Shown here one piece after another: positions 18,022 through 28,098 of a stretch of 64,000 nucleotides of DNA. The notes under the pieces were generated by a model. That model ran no database searches and had not been told where the DNA came from. It saw only the letters and a list, made by a program, of their open reading frames with translations. The stretch is from Aureococcus anophagefferens. Its lineage: Eukaryota > Sar > Pelagophyceae > Pelagomonadales > Pelagomonadaceae. Where the stretch lies: NCBI RefSeq assembly GCF_000186865.1, contig NW_008705570.1, positions 261,261 through 325,260 of the forward strand, given 5' to 3'. Numbering within the stretch: position 1 is the stretch's first letter; each line of letters starts with the position of its first letter. The position numbers and the translations under genes are program-made.

Positions 18022-19176
18022 ATGATGGGCCCGCCGAAGGCGGCGGCCAAGGCCGCCGTCGCGTGCCACCTCTGCGGGGCCGTCGTGTCCGCGCACTCGG
18101 CGGCCTGCCGCGGGTGCAAGCTGGTCTACTGCGGGTCCGCCTGCCTCCGCGAGTCGCGCGACGGCGGCCACCGCGACGTCTGCGACGCCGTATCCTCCGC
18201 GGCCGCGGCGGCCGCGGCGGCCGCGGCGGACGTCGAGGCGCGGTGCTTCGTCGAGGGCGGCGCTTGCCACGTCTGCGGCGAGGCCGCGGACGCTCCCGTC
18301 GTGCGGTGCTGCGCCTGCGACCGGGGGACCGCGCACGTCGCGTGCCTCGTCGCCGCGGCGAGGGCGGCGACGGACGGCGCCGGGTCCGCGGAGGGCTGGG
18401 TCGCCTGCGCCGGCTGCCGCCGGCCCTTCTCGGGCCCGCTCCGCCTCGCGCTCGGGCGGGCGTGCTGGCACGCCTACGCCCGCCGGCCGGAGGCGGACCC
18501 GGCGTCCGCGGCCGCGCTCCAGGTGCTCGCGAACGCCGTCGCCGAGCCGGGCCCCGGCTTCGCCACGAAGGAGCTGGCCGGGGAGGCGCTGCCGCTCCGC
18601 CGCGCCGCCCTCGCGTTCGCCGAGCGCCACTTCCAAACCCCCGAGGCCTGCGTCCTCGACGCGGCGACGGGCCTCGCGGCGGCGCTGACGGCCGCCGGCG
18701 ACTTCGCGGAGGCGCTCGCGCTCCGGCGCCGCGTGCTCGAGCGGCGGCGCGCGGCGCTCGGCGACGACGCGCCCGATGCCCTCTTCGCGACGCTCTGCCT
18801 GTCGACGGCGCTCGCGGACTGCGGCCTCCGGGCCGAGGAGCGCGCGCTCCTCAGCGACGCGGTCCCCGCAGCGACGCGCGCGCTCGGCGCGACCCACGCG
18901 ACGACGATCGCGCTGTCCTACGGCCTCGCCGTCAACCTCTACGTCGGCGACGGCGACGAGCGCGCGCCGACCCTCTCGGAGCTGCGCGAGAGCGCGGACC
19001 TCCTCGCCGGCGCCGCCGCCGCCGCGGAGGCGTCGCCCGACTACGGCCGGCACCACGCGTCGACGCGCGTCGTCCGCGCGGCCCTCGAGGCCGCGCGGGA
19101 CGAGCTCGACGACCGCGAGCGCCGCCGCGAGGCGAGCGACGCGCCCCGCCAGGAACTAGTCGGCCTCCCTAAGTAG
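18022..19176 (+). CDS. MYND/RING-like zinc-finger protein with TPR repeats
   Basis: 384 residues. Residues 15-54 are a MYND-type zinc finger (CHLCGAVV...CRGCKLVYCGSACLRES...H...C). Residues 76-135 hold a second cysteine/histidine cluster (CHVCGEAADAPVVRCCACDRG...HVACL...CAGC), RING/PHD-like. Residues 190-370 are tetratricopeptide-type helical repeats with the kinesin-light-chain flavour (ALALRRRVLERRRAALGDDAPD...ATRALGATHATT). The combination suggests a protein-protein adaptor. It precedes three MYND-RING-Sel1 genes on the same strand but is not a copy of them. The 209-bp gap upstream holds nothing I can name. Confidence 0.72.
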   Translation: MMGPPKAAAKAAVACHLCGAVVSAHSAACRGCKLVYCGSACLRESRDGGHRDVCDAVSSAAAAAAAAAADVEARCFVEGGACHVCGEAADAPVVRCCACDRGTAHVACLVAAARAATDGAGSAEGWVACAGCRRPFSGPLRLALGRACWHAYARRPEADPASAAALQVLANAVAEPGPGFATKELAGEALPLRRAALAFAERHFQTPEACVLDAATGLAAALTAAGDFAEALALRRRVLERRRAALGDDAPDALFATLCLSTALADCGLRAEERALLSDAVPAATRALGATHATTIALSYGLAVNLYVGDGDERAPTLSELRESADLLAGAAAAAEASPDYGRHHASTRVVRAALEAARDELDDRERRREASDAPRQELVGLPK

Positions 19177-19200
19177 ATAGCTTTAGGATTGAGCAATCGA

Positions 19201-19218
19201 TTTTGAGCGATTTTGCCT
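19201..19218 (+). promoter_or_regulatory. Conserved upstream element, unit 1
   Basis: TTTTGAGCGATTTTGCCT lies 84 bp before the ATG of the first MYND-RING-Sel1 gene. It recurs at nearly the same place before the other two copies (20602-20619 and, minus the first T, 21999-22015). AT-rich words are rare here, so retention suggests a promoter or start-region element, or simply recent duplication. Confidence 0.4.
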
Positions 19219-19301
19219 CGGCGCTCGCCCGATCGGAGGCCCGACGCGGGCACGAGACGAGGAGACGATCGGCGCTCAAGTGACCAAACGCGCTCAGAGT
19301 C

Positions 19302-20360
19302 ATGTCGTGGCGGGAGAAGAAGTTGGAGTATGAGAATCGCATGGCCCGAGCGAAGGGCAAAAAACTCGACACTCTCAAGACCTGCACGATCTGCGGCGCC
19401 GACAAGGCCAAGGCTTGCAAAGGGTGCGGCACGACGGCCTACTGTTCGACGGACTGCCAACGCATCGACTGGCGCGACCGGGGCCACCGGAAGGTCTGCA
19501 AGAAGATCCAGGCCGCGGAGGCGGCGAGGGCGGAAGCTCCGACGCGCCCGCCGTCGCCGCCGCGGGACGTGTTCTACGGCCCCGCGCCGCGGTCGCACGC
19601 CGACGAGATCCGCGCGCGCATCGCGGCGGAACACGAAGCCGCCCGGGCGCGGCGCGAGGCGAACCCGGAGCGGGACCCGACGTCGGCGCGGTTTGGGTCG
19701 CGGTGCCCGATCTGCATGGAGGACTGGGATGTGAATACTCCGAGCATGCTTCGCATCTGTTGCTGCCGGACGGTCTGCGAATCGTGCCAGGACAAGATCG
19801 GCACCGGCGCGTGTCCCCTCTGTCGTTTACCGTGCCCAAAAAACGAGGCGGAAGACCTCGCGCGTCTGCGCCGGCATGTGGAGAACGAAGTGCCTGAAGC
19901 GATTACGCATTTGGGAGACTCGTACCAGGAAGGTTGGTACGGCCTCGTGAAATCCGATAAGAAAGCCGCGAAAATTTGGAAGCGCGCCGTGGAGCTCGGA
20001 GACGTGGAGGCGATGGTATCTCTTGGGGAATTGCACCAGCGTGGAAGTGCCGTCAAGCTGGACAAAGAGAAGGCGGAGCGGCTGTTTCGCATGGCCGCAG
20101 ACCGGGGCGACGCGTGCGCGCAATCAAGTTTAGGGCTTTTACTTCACTCTGAGGAGAAACATGAAGAAGCATTCCGGTACGTCGCGCTCGCGGCGGATCA
20201 AGGCAGAACCTCTGCAGAGTCCAACCTTGGCGTTTGTTACAGGGACGGAGAAGGCACGGAAGTCGACCTCGGCAAAGCCAGATACTGGTTCGAGCGCGCC
20301 GCTGCCAAGGGCTCCGAGCAAGCGACAAAGAACCTCGCGCGCCTCGACGCGCAAGTATAG
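19302..20360 (+). CDS. MYND-RING-Sel1 repeat protein, copy 1
   Basis: 352 residues. A short basic N-terminus is followed by a MYND zinc finger (CTICGADKAKACKGCG...YCSTDCQRIDW...H...C, residues 27-67) and a charged helical linker. A RING-type finger follows (CPICMEDW...CCCRTVCESC...CPLCRLPC, about 134-177). Residues about 190-345 are Sel1-like TPRs with the A-x-x-x-L-G signature (AMVSLGELHQRG, AQSSLGLLLHSEE, AESNLGVCYRDGEG). Such proteins are probable ubiquitin ligases or scaffolds. It is the first of three tandem paralogues spaced about 1.4 kb. The start is fixed by the copy 2 alignment. Confidence 0.82.
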   Translation: MSWREKKLEYENRMARAKGKKLDTLKTCTICGADKAKACKGCGTTAYCSTDCQRIDWRDRGHRKVCKKIQAAEAARAEAPTRPPSPPRDVFYGPAPRSHADEIRARIAAEHEAARARREANPERDPTSARFGSRCPICMEDWDVNTPSMLRICCCRTVCESCQDKIGTGACPLCRLPCPKNEAEDLARLRRHVENEVPEAITHLGDSYQEGWYGLVKSDKKAAKIWKRAVELGDVEAMVSLGELHQRGSAVKLDKEKAERLFRMAADRGDACAQSSLGLLLHSEEKHEEAFRYVALAADQGRTSAESNLGVCYRDGEGTEVDLGKARYWFERAAAKGSEQATKNLARLDAQV

Positions 20361-20574
20361 CCTAAGTCTTCACGCAACGTCGTCGCCCGAGCCCGAGCTG
20401 CTGCGCTTGCGCGCGGGCGAGCTCGTGCTTGGCCTTGGCGTCGTCGTCGACCGCGTTCCGCCCCGCGCCGACCTTCGCGGTCTGGTGCGTCGCGTTCTTG
20501 AACGCGAAGCCCGCCGCAAGGACGACGACGCCGCCAAGGGGGGCATGGAGAACGACATGAGCGCGATGCTCTAG
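20361..20574 (+). pseudogene. Duplicated 3'-exon relic of a membrane protein, unit 1
   Basis: This tail downstream of copy 1 is homologous to 21749-21970 but carries indels that break the frame. The ending GGMENDMSAML and stop are preserved. It looks like a gene fragment carried along in the tandem duplication; the opposite strand is also open, so strand is uncertain. Confidence 0.35.
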
Positions 20575-20601
20575 GGGTGGGCTTTAGGCCGGGGGGTAAG
20601 A

Positions 20602-20619
20602 TTTTGAGCGATTTTGCCT
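20602..20619 (+). promoter_or_regulatory. Conserved upstream element, unit 2
   Basis: Exact copy of TTTTGAGCGATTTTGCCT, 71 bp before the copy 2 ATG. Confidence 0.4.
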
Positions 20620-20689
20620 TGCCGATCGAGGCCAGACGATCGACGAGGAGACGATCGCCGCGCTCGAGTGACCAAACGCGCGCAGAGTC

Positions 20690-21748
20690 ATGTCGTGGCG
20701 GGAGAAGAAGTTGGAGTATGAGAATCGCATGGCCCGAGCGAGGGGCAAAAAACTCGACACTCTCAAGACCTGCACGATCTGCGGCGCCGACAAGGCCAAG
20801 GCTTGCAAAGGGTGCGGCACGACGGCCTACTGTTCGACGGACTGCCAACGCATCGACTGGCGCGACCGGGGCCACCGGAAGGTCTGCAAGAAGGTCCAGG
20901 CCGCGGAGGCGGCGCGGGCGGAAGCGCCGACGCCCCCGCCGTCGCCGCCGCGGGACGTGTTCTACGGCCCCGCGCCGCGGTCGCACGCCGACGAGATCCG
21001 CGCGCGCATCGCGGCGGAACACGAAGCGGCCCGGGCGCGGCGCGAGGCGAACCCGGAGCGGGAGCCGCTCTCGGCGCGGTACGGGTCGCGGTGCCCGATC
21101 TGCCTCGAGGAGTGGGACGTGAATAATCGGGGCGTGTTTCGCACCTGCTGCTGCCGTAGGGTCTGCCGATCGTGCGAGGACAAGATCGGCATCGGCGCGT
21201 GTCCCCTCTGTCGTTTGCCGTGCGCGGAAAACGATGCGGAGCAGCTCGCGCAACTTCGCCGCCATGTGGAGAACGAGGTGCCGGAAGCAATTACGTGTTT
21301 GGGAGACGCGTACCACATCGGTCGGTTGGGCCTCGTGAGATCCGATAAGAAAGCCGCGAAGATTTATCGGCGCGCCGTGGAGCTCGGCGACGTGGATGCG
21401 ATGATATTTCTTGGGGAATTTTACGAGCATGGAAGTGGCGTCAAGCTGGACAAGAAGAAGGCGGAGCGGCTGTATCGCGCGGCCGCAGATCGGGGCGACG
21501 CGGCCGCGCAAAACAATTCAGGGATTTTACTTTACCATGAGAAGAAATTTGAAGAAGCGTTCCGGTACGTCGCGCTCGCGGCGGATCAAGGTTTAACCGC
21601 CGGAGAGAATAGCCTTGGCGTGTGTTACAGGGACGGAGCCGGCACGGAAGTCGACCTCGGGAAGGCCAGATACTGGTTCGAGCGCGCCGCTGCCAAGGGC
21701 TACGAGAGGGCTATAAAGGCCCTCGCGGCCCTCGACGCGCAAGCATAG
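20690..21748 (+). CDS. MYND-RING-Sel1 repeat protein, copy 2
   Basis: 352 residues, nearly identical to copy 1 through the MYND finger and linker. It differs in the RING (CPICLEEWDVNNRG...CCCRRVCRSCEDKIG) and in the Sel1 repeats (AMIFLGEFYEHGSG, AQNNSGILLYHEK, GENSLGVCYRDGAG). The start MSWREKKLEYENRMARARG aligns with copy 1. The gradient of identity, highest in the N-terminal third, suggests gene conversion there. A role as a ubiquitin-ligase-like adaptor is inferred. Confidence 0.82.
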   Translation: MSWREKKLEYENRMARARGKKLDTLKTCTICGADKAKACKGCGTTAYCSTDCQRIDWRDRGHRKVCKKVQAAEAARAEAPTPPPSPPRDVFYGPAPRSHADEIRARIAAEHEAARARREANPEREPLSARYGSRCPICLEEWDVNNRGVFRTCCCRRVCRSCEDKIGIGACPLCRLPCAENDAEQLAQLRRHVENEVPEAITCLGDAYHIGRLGLVRSDKKAAKIYRRAVELGDVDAMIFLGEFYEHGSGVKLDKKKAERLYRAAADRGDAAAQNNSGILLYHEKKFEEAFRYVALAADQGLTAGENSLGVCYRDGAGTEVDLGKARYWFERAAAKGYERAIKALAALDAQA

Positions 21749-21970
21749 CAGCCTAAGTCTTCACGCCGCGTCGTCGCCCGAGCCCGAGCTGCTGCGCTTG
21801 CGCGCGGGCGAGTCGTGCTTGGCCTTGGCGGGGTCGTCTTCGCCGCGTTCCTCTCCGCGCCGACCTTCGCGGTCTGGATTCTGGCGTTCTTGAACGCGAA
21901 GCCCGCCTGGCGCAAGGACGACGACGCCGCCGAGGGGGGCATGGAGAACGACATGAACGCGATGCTCTAG
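21749..21970 (+). pseudogene. Duplicated 3'-exon relic of a membrane protein, unit 2
   Basis: In one plus frame this tail reads a hydrophobic segment (VVFAAFLSAPTFAVWILAFL) followed by NAKPAWRKDDDAAEGG and MENDMNAML with a stop at 21968. That is the layout of a single-span protein C-terminus. No start is visible and the neighbouring unit is frameshifted, so I read it as a captured exon fragment rather than a live gene. Confidence 0.4.
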
Positions 21971-21998
21971 GGGTGGGCTAGGCCTGGGGGATTCTCAG

Positions 21999-22015
21999 TT
22001 TGAGCGATTTTGCCT
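21999..22015 (+). promoter_or_regulatory. Conserved upstream element, unit 3
   Basis: TTTGAGCGATTTTGCCT, lacking the first T of the other two copies, 69 bp before the copy 3 ATG. Confidence 0.35.
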
Positions 22016-22083
22016 CGCGCATCATGCGACCAGGTGGTGAGGAGAGGCAAAAGTGTCGCCCGCGCGCCGCCCCGCAAACGATC

Positions 22084-23148
22084 ATGAAGGCCGAGTACGT
22101 CGAAAAGCAGCGCGAATACGAAGAGAAGAAGGCGCGGGCGAAGGCGCTACAGCTGCGTTTGACGTGCACGATTTGTGGGGCGAAACCGAGAACCTTGCTG
22201 AACTGTCCGTGCGGAACTACACAGTATTGTTCGACTGAATGCCAACGCATCGACTGGCGCGACCGGGGCCACCGGAAGGTCTGCAAAAAGATCCGTGCGG
22301 AGCGGGCGGCGGAGGCGGCGCGGGCCGAGGCGCCGCCGTCCCCCCCGAAGCCCGTCTTCTACGGCCCCGCGCCGCGGTCGCACGCCGACGAGGTCCGCGC
22401 GCGCATCACGGCGGAACACGAAGCCGCCCGGGCGCGGCGCGAGGCGAACCCGGAGCGGGAGCCGCTCTCGGCGCGGTACGGGTCGCGGTGCCCGATCTGC
22501 CTCGAGGAGTGGGGCGTGAATGCGACGAACGTGTTTCTCACCTGCTGCTGCCGGAGGGTCTGCCGATCGTGCGACGTCAAGATCGGCGCCGACGCGTGTC
22601 CCCTCTGTCGGATACCGCTCGCAAAAAATGATGCGGAAGACCTCGCGCGTCTCCGCCGCCATGTGGAGAACGAGGTGCCGGAAGCGATTGCGTTTTTGGG
22701 AAGTGCGTACCATCAGGGGTTGTTTGGCCTCGTGACATCCGATAAGAAAGCCGCGAAAATCTGGAAGCGCGCCGTGGAGCTCGGAAGCGTGGAGGCGATG
22801 ACCAAACTTGGGGAATTGTACGAGAATGGAAGTGGCGTCAAGCTGGACAAGAAGAAGGCGGAGCGGCTGTATCGCATGGCCGCCGACCGGGGCGACGCGT
22901 TCGGACAAAACAAGGTAGGGCTTTTTCTTGATTCTGAGGAGAAATTTGAAGAAGCATTCCGGTACTACGCGCTCTCGGCGGATCAAGGCCATAGCCCTGG
23001 AGAGAACAACCTTGGCTGCTGTTACCAGCACGGAGAAGGCACGGAAGTCGACCTCGGAAAAGCCAGATACTGGCTCGAGCGCGCCGCTGCCAAGGGCCAC
23101 GAAAGAGCTATAGAGAACCTCGCCGACCTCGACGCGCAAGTATACTAG
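22084..23148 (+). CDS. MYND-RING-Sel1 repeat protein, copy 3
   Basis: 354 residues from MKAEYVEKQREYEEKKARAK, the start that aligns with the other copies. The frame is open 28 codons further upstream, but that stretch has no counterpart. The MYND finger is the most divergent (CTICGAKPRTLLNCPCGTTQYCSTECQ); the RING (CPICLEEWGVN...CCCRRVCRSC) and Sel1 repeats are intact. It is the oldest or least converted member of the tandem set. Confidence 0.8.
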   Translation: MKAEYVEKQREYEEKKARAKALQLRLTCTICGAKPRTLLNCPCGTTQYCSTECQRIDWRDRGHRKVCKKIRAERAAEAARAEAPPSPPKPVFYGPAPRSHADEVRARITAEHEAARARREANPEREPLSARYGSRCPICLEEWGVNATNVFLTCCCRRVCRSCDVKIGADACPLCRIPLAKNDAEDLARLRRHVENEVPEAIAFLGSAYHQGLFGLVTSDKKAAKIWKRAVELGSVEAMTKLGELYENGSGVKLDKKKAERLYRMAADRGDAFGQNKVGLFLDSEEKFEEAFRYYALSADQGHSPGENNLGCCYQHGEGTEVDLGKARYWLERAAAKGHERAIENLADLDAQVY

Positions 23149-23290
23149 TAGCAGCCTAATCCTTTTACGCCGCGTCGTCGCCCGAGCCCGAGATGCTGCG
23201 CTTGCGCGCGGCCCGGGGCGAGTCGTGCTCGGCCTCGGCGTCGTCGTCGCCGCGTTTCGCTCCGCTCAACGTTCCAGAGCGCGACGCTTC
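23149..23290. pseudogene. Duplicated tail relic, unit 3 (truncated)
   Basis: The first 80-100 bp match the tails after copies 1 and 2, then similarity stops. On the minus strand it would read a short C-terminal segment (RKRSISGSGDDAA and stop). It marks the right boundary of the triplicated block, about 60 bp before the end of the convergent ATPase gene. Confidence 0.3.
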
Positions 23291-23351
23291 CTCTAGATAG
23301 AAGGACGCATGCGCGAGCCCCGCTCCCTTGACAGGTAAAAAGGCCCGCGGG

Positions 23352-26300
23352 CTAGGAGTACCGCGGGGCCCGCTCCGCGCCGGGCGCGGCGCTCCGCCCC
23401 TTGCCGCGCCCCTTGCCGCCGCGCCCCTTGCCGCCGCCCGAGCGGCCGCGGCCGCGCGCGTCGCCGCCGTGGGTCCGCGGCGCCGCGGCATGGCGCGCGC
23501 CGGGCAGCGGGCCGAGCGTCATCGGCGGCGGCGGCGGCGGCGGCGCGGCGCCGCCGATGAGCCGCGGGAGCGCGTGCGCGTAGAGGGCCTGCGCCGCGGC
23601 GCCGTGGTCGTCGCCGTGGTCGTCGTCGATGGCGTGCGCGAGCCCGTGGAGGATCTCGGTGACGATGTAGGGCGCGTCGGAGCGGGCCGCGAGCCGCGGC
23701 CGCGAGAGCACGAGGCACGCGTCGAGCACGAAGGGGCACCGGTCGACGTCCGCGACGGCGACGGCGCGCGACGGCACGGCGAGCGCCGCGAGGAGGGGCC
23801 GGAGCACGGCCGCGAGGGCCGCGAGGTCGTCGGGCGGGCCGCCGACGCCGTCGAGGGGCCGGCCGCGGACCGCGAGCGCCTCCGCGCGGCCGCGCTGCAC
23901 CGCGCGGATCGCCGCGACGGCCAGGTCCTCGGTCGCCGCCGGGGCCGCGTCCGCGCCGCCCCGCAGGTCGTCGGGCGCGAAGCCCTGCTGCACCGACGGC
24001 GGCGGCGCGCCGCCGGGCGCCGCGGCGGCCGCGGCGGCCGCGGGCGGCGGCGCGGCGGCCGCGGCGTCGAGCGCGTCCTCGCCGAGCGCGGCGGCGACGC
24101 CGACGACGTCGACGAAGAAGCTTCGCAGCGCCGCGTCGTGGTGCGCGGCCAGCGCGAAGGCCGCCGCCGCGCCGTGGCGCAGCGCGGGCGCGACGTCCCA
24201 GAACGCCTCCGTGGACCGCAGCGCGACGAGCTGGCCGCGGCGGCCGGCGACGAGCGCGAGGCGCGCCGCGAGGAACGCGTTGGCGACGGCCGCGCGGTCC
24301 GCGGCGCTCGACGCGCAGAGGCCCGCGAGGCGCGCGTAGCACGCGGCCGCGACCGCGACGAGGTCGCCCGGTTCGCCGTCGGCGCGGCCGGCGCCGATCG
24401 TCGCGAGCGTCGCGAGGAAGTCGCGGGCCTTTCCGAGCCGCGGCTCGACGCCGAGGCGCGCGAGCGCGGCCTCGCAGCCGTGGGCCGCGTAGCGCGGCGC
24501 GAGGCGCGTGGCCCCCGCCAAAGCGCAGAGCCGCTCGTCGTCGTCCCAGACGCAGTTCGACGCGAGCGCGAGCCGGAGCGCGCCGCCCTTCTCGCCGTCG
24601 ACCAAAACGCAGGCGTCGTCGCGCCGGTCCGCGAGCGCGCCACACCGGTTGTAGAGCGCCGCCGCGGACGCGAAGGCCGCGCGCGCGTCGCCGCCGGCGG
24701 CGGCGAGGACGCGGAGCGCCGCGAGCGCGTCGCCGGCGTCGGCGGGGTCGCCGCGCGCGAGCGTCGCGACGACGGCGCGCGTCGCCCGCGCCGCGGCCGC
24801 GCCGAGGCCCGGGTACGCGTCCGCGCCGCCGCCGTCGTCGAAGAGGTAGGGCAGCGCGACGCCGCACAAGGGCGCGAACGCGTCGCGGAGGAAGTGGTCG
24901 CGCACCGCCAGCACGTCGCTCCCGCCTTTTCGCGCGCGCGCGGGCGCGGCCCGCGCGATCGCGAGCGTCGCCGCGTCGCCGAGGCGGTCGGCGACGTAGT
25001 CCAGCGCCGCCGGCGACAGGCCGCGCCACCAGGCCGCGGACGCGAGCGCGGCGCCGAGCGCGACGAGCACGTCCGGCCCCGCGGCGTCCGCTATCGCGCG
25101 CGCGACGCCGAGGCGGTCGAGGTGCGCCTCCCACTCGACGGCCGGCGCCGTCGGCGGCGGCTCGGCCGCCGTCGTCGAGATCGCGCGCTCGTCCGGGAGC
25201 GCCGCCGCCGCCGCGCCGCCGCCGTCGAGGAGCGCGGAGATCGCGCCCGCGACGTCGTCCGGGAGCAGGACGCGCGCGCCGAAGAGGGTCGCCGAGACGA
25301 GGGACGCGGCCGGCGCCGCGCGGCCCGCCGCGGCGGGCACGCGCAGGGTCGACGCGCGCCCGTCCGCGAGGCAGCGCGCGGCGAGGTCCGCGTCGTCGGC
25401 CCACGCGCGCCGGAGGAGGTCGAGCGTCTCCCAGCCGCCGCCGCCGTCCGCCGCCGCGGCGTCGAGCGCGAAGTCGACGGCGTCGGCGTAGGAGAGCGCC
25501 GCGCGGACGCCGAGGCGCTCGAGGAGCCGGCGCCGCGCGGCGCCGCCGCCGGGCGCCGCGCGGTAGACGCGGCCGTTGCCGCGCGCGCCGCGGAAGCAGG
25601 GGCCGTCGAAGGCCCACAGACCGTCGGCGAGCGCGCGGAGCGGGCCTCCGCCGTCCGCCGCGACGATTCGTAGTTTGCGGATCCGCGGCCAGAGCTCCGG
25701 CTCCGCGTCGAGGAGCGCGGCCCAGAACGCGTCGCTCGCCGCCGCGGCCGCCCTCTCGTCCCCGTCGGCGTCTCCGGCCCAGGCGACGAGGTCGCCGAGC
25801 GCGAAGCGCGGCGCCGCGGCCGTCGCGACGCGCGCGAGGCGGCGCCCGCGGACGCGCGCGCCGGGCCCCAGGAGCGCGACGGCCGCGCGGAGCGACGAGC
25901 CGGCCTCCGGGTAGCGGAAGACCTCCGCGGGCGCCGCGAGGGACCCGTCGTCGCAGCGGCAGCAGGCGACGTCCGCGAGCCGCGCGGCGACGTCGGCCCG
26001 CAGCGCCGCCCAGAAGGGCGGCTCCGCGCGGTCCTCGCTGCCCAGATAGTCGAGCGCGCGGCCGCGGAGCTCGTCGGACGACGCGACCGCCGCGGCGAAC
26101 GCGTCCGCGACCGCGGCGCGGAGCGCGACGTTGTTCGCCGTGGCCCGGAGCGCGGCGCGCGACGCGACGAGGTCGAAGGGCGCCGACAGGCTGAACCCGA
26201 AGGACGCGGGGAGCGGCGCGACGGGCAGCACCGCGTGGTAGAACGCGGGCCGCTCGGGCCCGCCGGCGCGGAACGCGGCGGTCGCGCCGGACGATCCGAA

Positions 26301-28098
26301 GACGTCGTACGCGGCGGCGGCGCCCGCGGTCGCGACGGCGACGCGCGACGCCCCGGGCCCGCGCGTCGCCGTCCAGGTCTCGCGGCGCCTCGGCCTCGGC
26401 GGCCGCGAGCGCCGCGCGCGCGTCGCCGGCGTCGCCGTCGGCGAGCGGCAGGGCGACGACCGTGCGCCCCGCGCGCCAGCGGTCGACGACGTCGCCGGGC
26501 GGCGCCGGCGCGCCGTCGGCGCCGTCGAGCTCGAGCCAGCGCGGCGCGACGAGGCCCAGCGCGCCGTCGCGCGCCGCGTCGAAGTAGAAGGCGAAGCCGT
26601 TGGAGAGCACGCAGGGCCGGTCGCACATGGCGAAGACGGCCTTGAAGCCGATGCCCTTGTGGCCCGTCGTCGCCGCGTCGCCGGCCTTCGTGGACGCGTT
26701 GACGTCGCAGATCGCCCGCACGTCCGCGGCGTCGAAGCCCGGGCGCTGGTTCGACGAGGCGAAGAACCAGGACCTGCGATTCAATCGAAAAGTGTGCGTC
26801 TTCGGCCATCTTGTGCCCTCCGCGGAGCACTCATTCGGAGAAACCGACCCGTCCAAAAATCAGCCGAAACGACTTCGATCTGCGGAAGTTTGGCTTTCCC
26901 GCGCGGCCTGGGACCCGCTCAGGCCGACCTCGAGCGCCGGCGCATCGACGCCGTCGTGCCGCGCGTCGTCGGCGTTCTGGAAGAGCTCGTGGAGGAAGTG
27001 GTCGCGGTGCTCGTAGAGGTCCACGGAGAGGCGCTCGGCCGCGGCGGCGAGGGACCGCTGGAGGCCCCGGGCGCCGGAAGCGACGGCCGCGGGGCAACCG
27101 GACAGGTCGACGTCGACGAGGCGCGACGCGCGGATCGCGTCGACGGCGCCGCGCGGCGTCGCCGCGGCCGCGGCGGGCGCGTCCGGCCCGGCGCGGGGGG
27201 CCGCGGGCGCGCCTTCGCCGCGCTTCGACCGCGCGTCGCGCGTCCGCGCCTCGGCCGCGGCCGCCGCGAGCGCGTCCTCGAGCTCGGCGACGCGCGCGGC
27301 CGCGGCCCGCGCGGCGACCGCCGCGGACTCCTCGAGCGCCGCGTACTTGGCGGCGGCCGCGGCGCAGCGGCTCACGGCGTCGGCGCGGGACCATTCGGCC
27401 GCGCGCTCGAGCGCGTCCGGCCGCGCGCGCTCGAGCGCCGCGAGGAGCTCCGCGCTCTCCGCGCCGCGGCGCAGGTCGCGGCGGGCGGCCTCGCCGTCGC
27501 CGCCGGCCGCGGTTATGTTGTCGTCGCCGTCGCCCGCGAGCGCGCGCCACGCCGCGGGCCGAAACGCGCCGCGCGCCTTCAGCGCCGCGTCGACCTCGGC
27601 GACGCAGAGTTGGCGGAGGCCGCCGCGCGCGGCCGCGGCCGCGAAGGCGCGCGACCGCGCGGCCGCGGCCGCGAAGGCGCTCGGCGCCGCGAGCGCGAGC
27701 CAGACGACGCAGCCGTTGAAGCGCGCGAAGACCGCGGGCTCGCCGTCGCCGGCGAAGAGCGCGGCGCCGACGTCCGCGCCGTCGCGGACGAGGCGCCGGC
27801 AGACCGCGTCGACGAGCGGGCCGGTGCGCGCGAGCCGCGCGAGCGTCGCCGTCGCCTCCGCGCGCGCGGCGCGCGCGTCCGCGGCGTCGCCGGCCGCGAG
27901 CGCGCGCTCGAGGCGAGTGGAGGGTTCGAGCACGACCCACGACAGGCGCTCCTCCGGCGGCGGCGGCGGCGGCGCGGGCTTGCCGTCGCCGACGCGCCGC
28001 TTCACCTCGTCGACGAAGCCCGTCGGGTTGCGCGCCTTGGCCGCGTTGCCGATGAGCAGCAGCCGCTTCTGGATGTCTGCAGCGGAGAGCTGCGACAT
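23352..28098 (-). CDS. NOV/sacsin-like large protein with GHKL ATPase domain
   Basis: Exon 1 is 26915-28098 and exon 2 runs from 26773 to 23352, split by an introner. The N-terminal 240 residues are helical. An HSP90-like (GHKL) ATPase follows: HRDHFLHELFQNADDARHDG (motif N1), the segment GHKGIGFKAVFAM (G-rich lid) and RPCVLSNGFAFYFDA. This is the variant typical of plant NO VEIN and sacsin-type proteins, which are chaperone-like. The remaining roughly 1,000 residues are Ala/Arg-rich helical repeats, ending in a GGKGRGGKGRGKGR tail. An apparent one-base frame change near 26385 separates the ATPase from the rest. Either a sequencing or assembly error or a real lesion would explain it; no good intron fits. 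Confidence 0.7.
26774..26906 (+). mobile_element. Introner element, long family, antisense and diverged
   Basis: The intron is 26774-26914 on the gene (minus) strand, 141 bp. The core TCCAAAAATCAGCCGAA lies on the plus strand at 26851-26867, so the element is reversed relative to the gene. Flanking copies GTCCCAGG and GTCCTGGT share only the first four bases, indicating an older insertion. The acceptor GAATCGCAG is provided by the element. Splicing gives LEVGLSG joined to SWFFASSNQRPGF, as expected in this ATPase. Confidence 0.75.
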
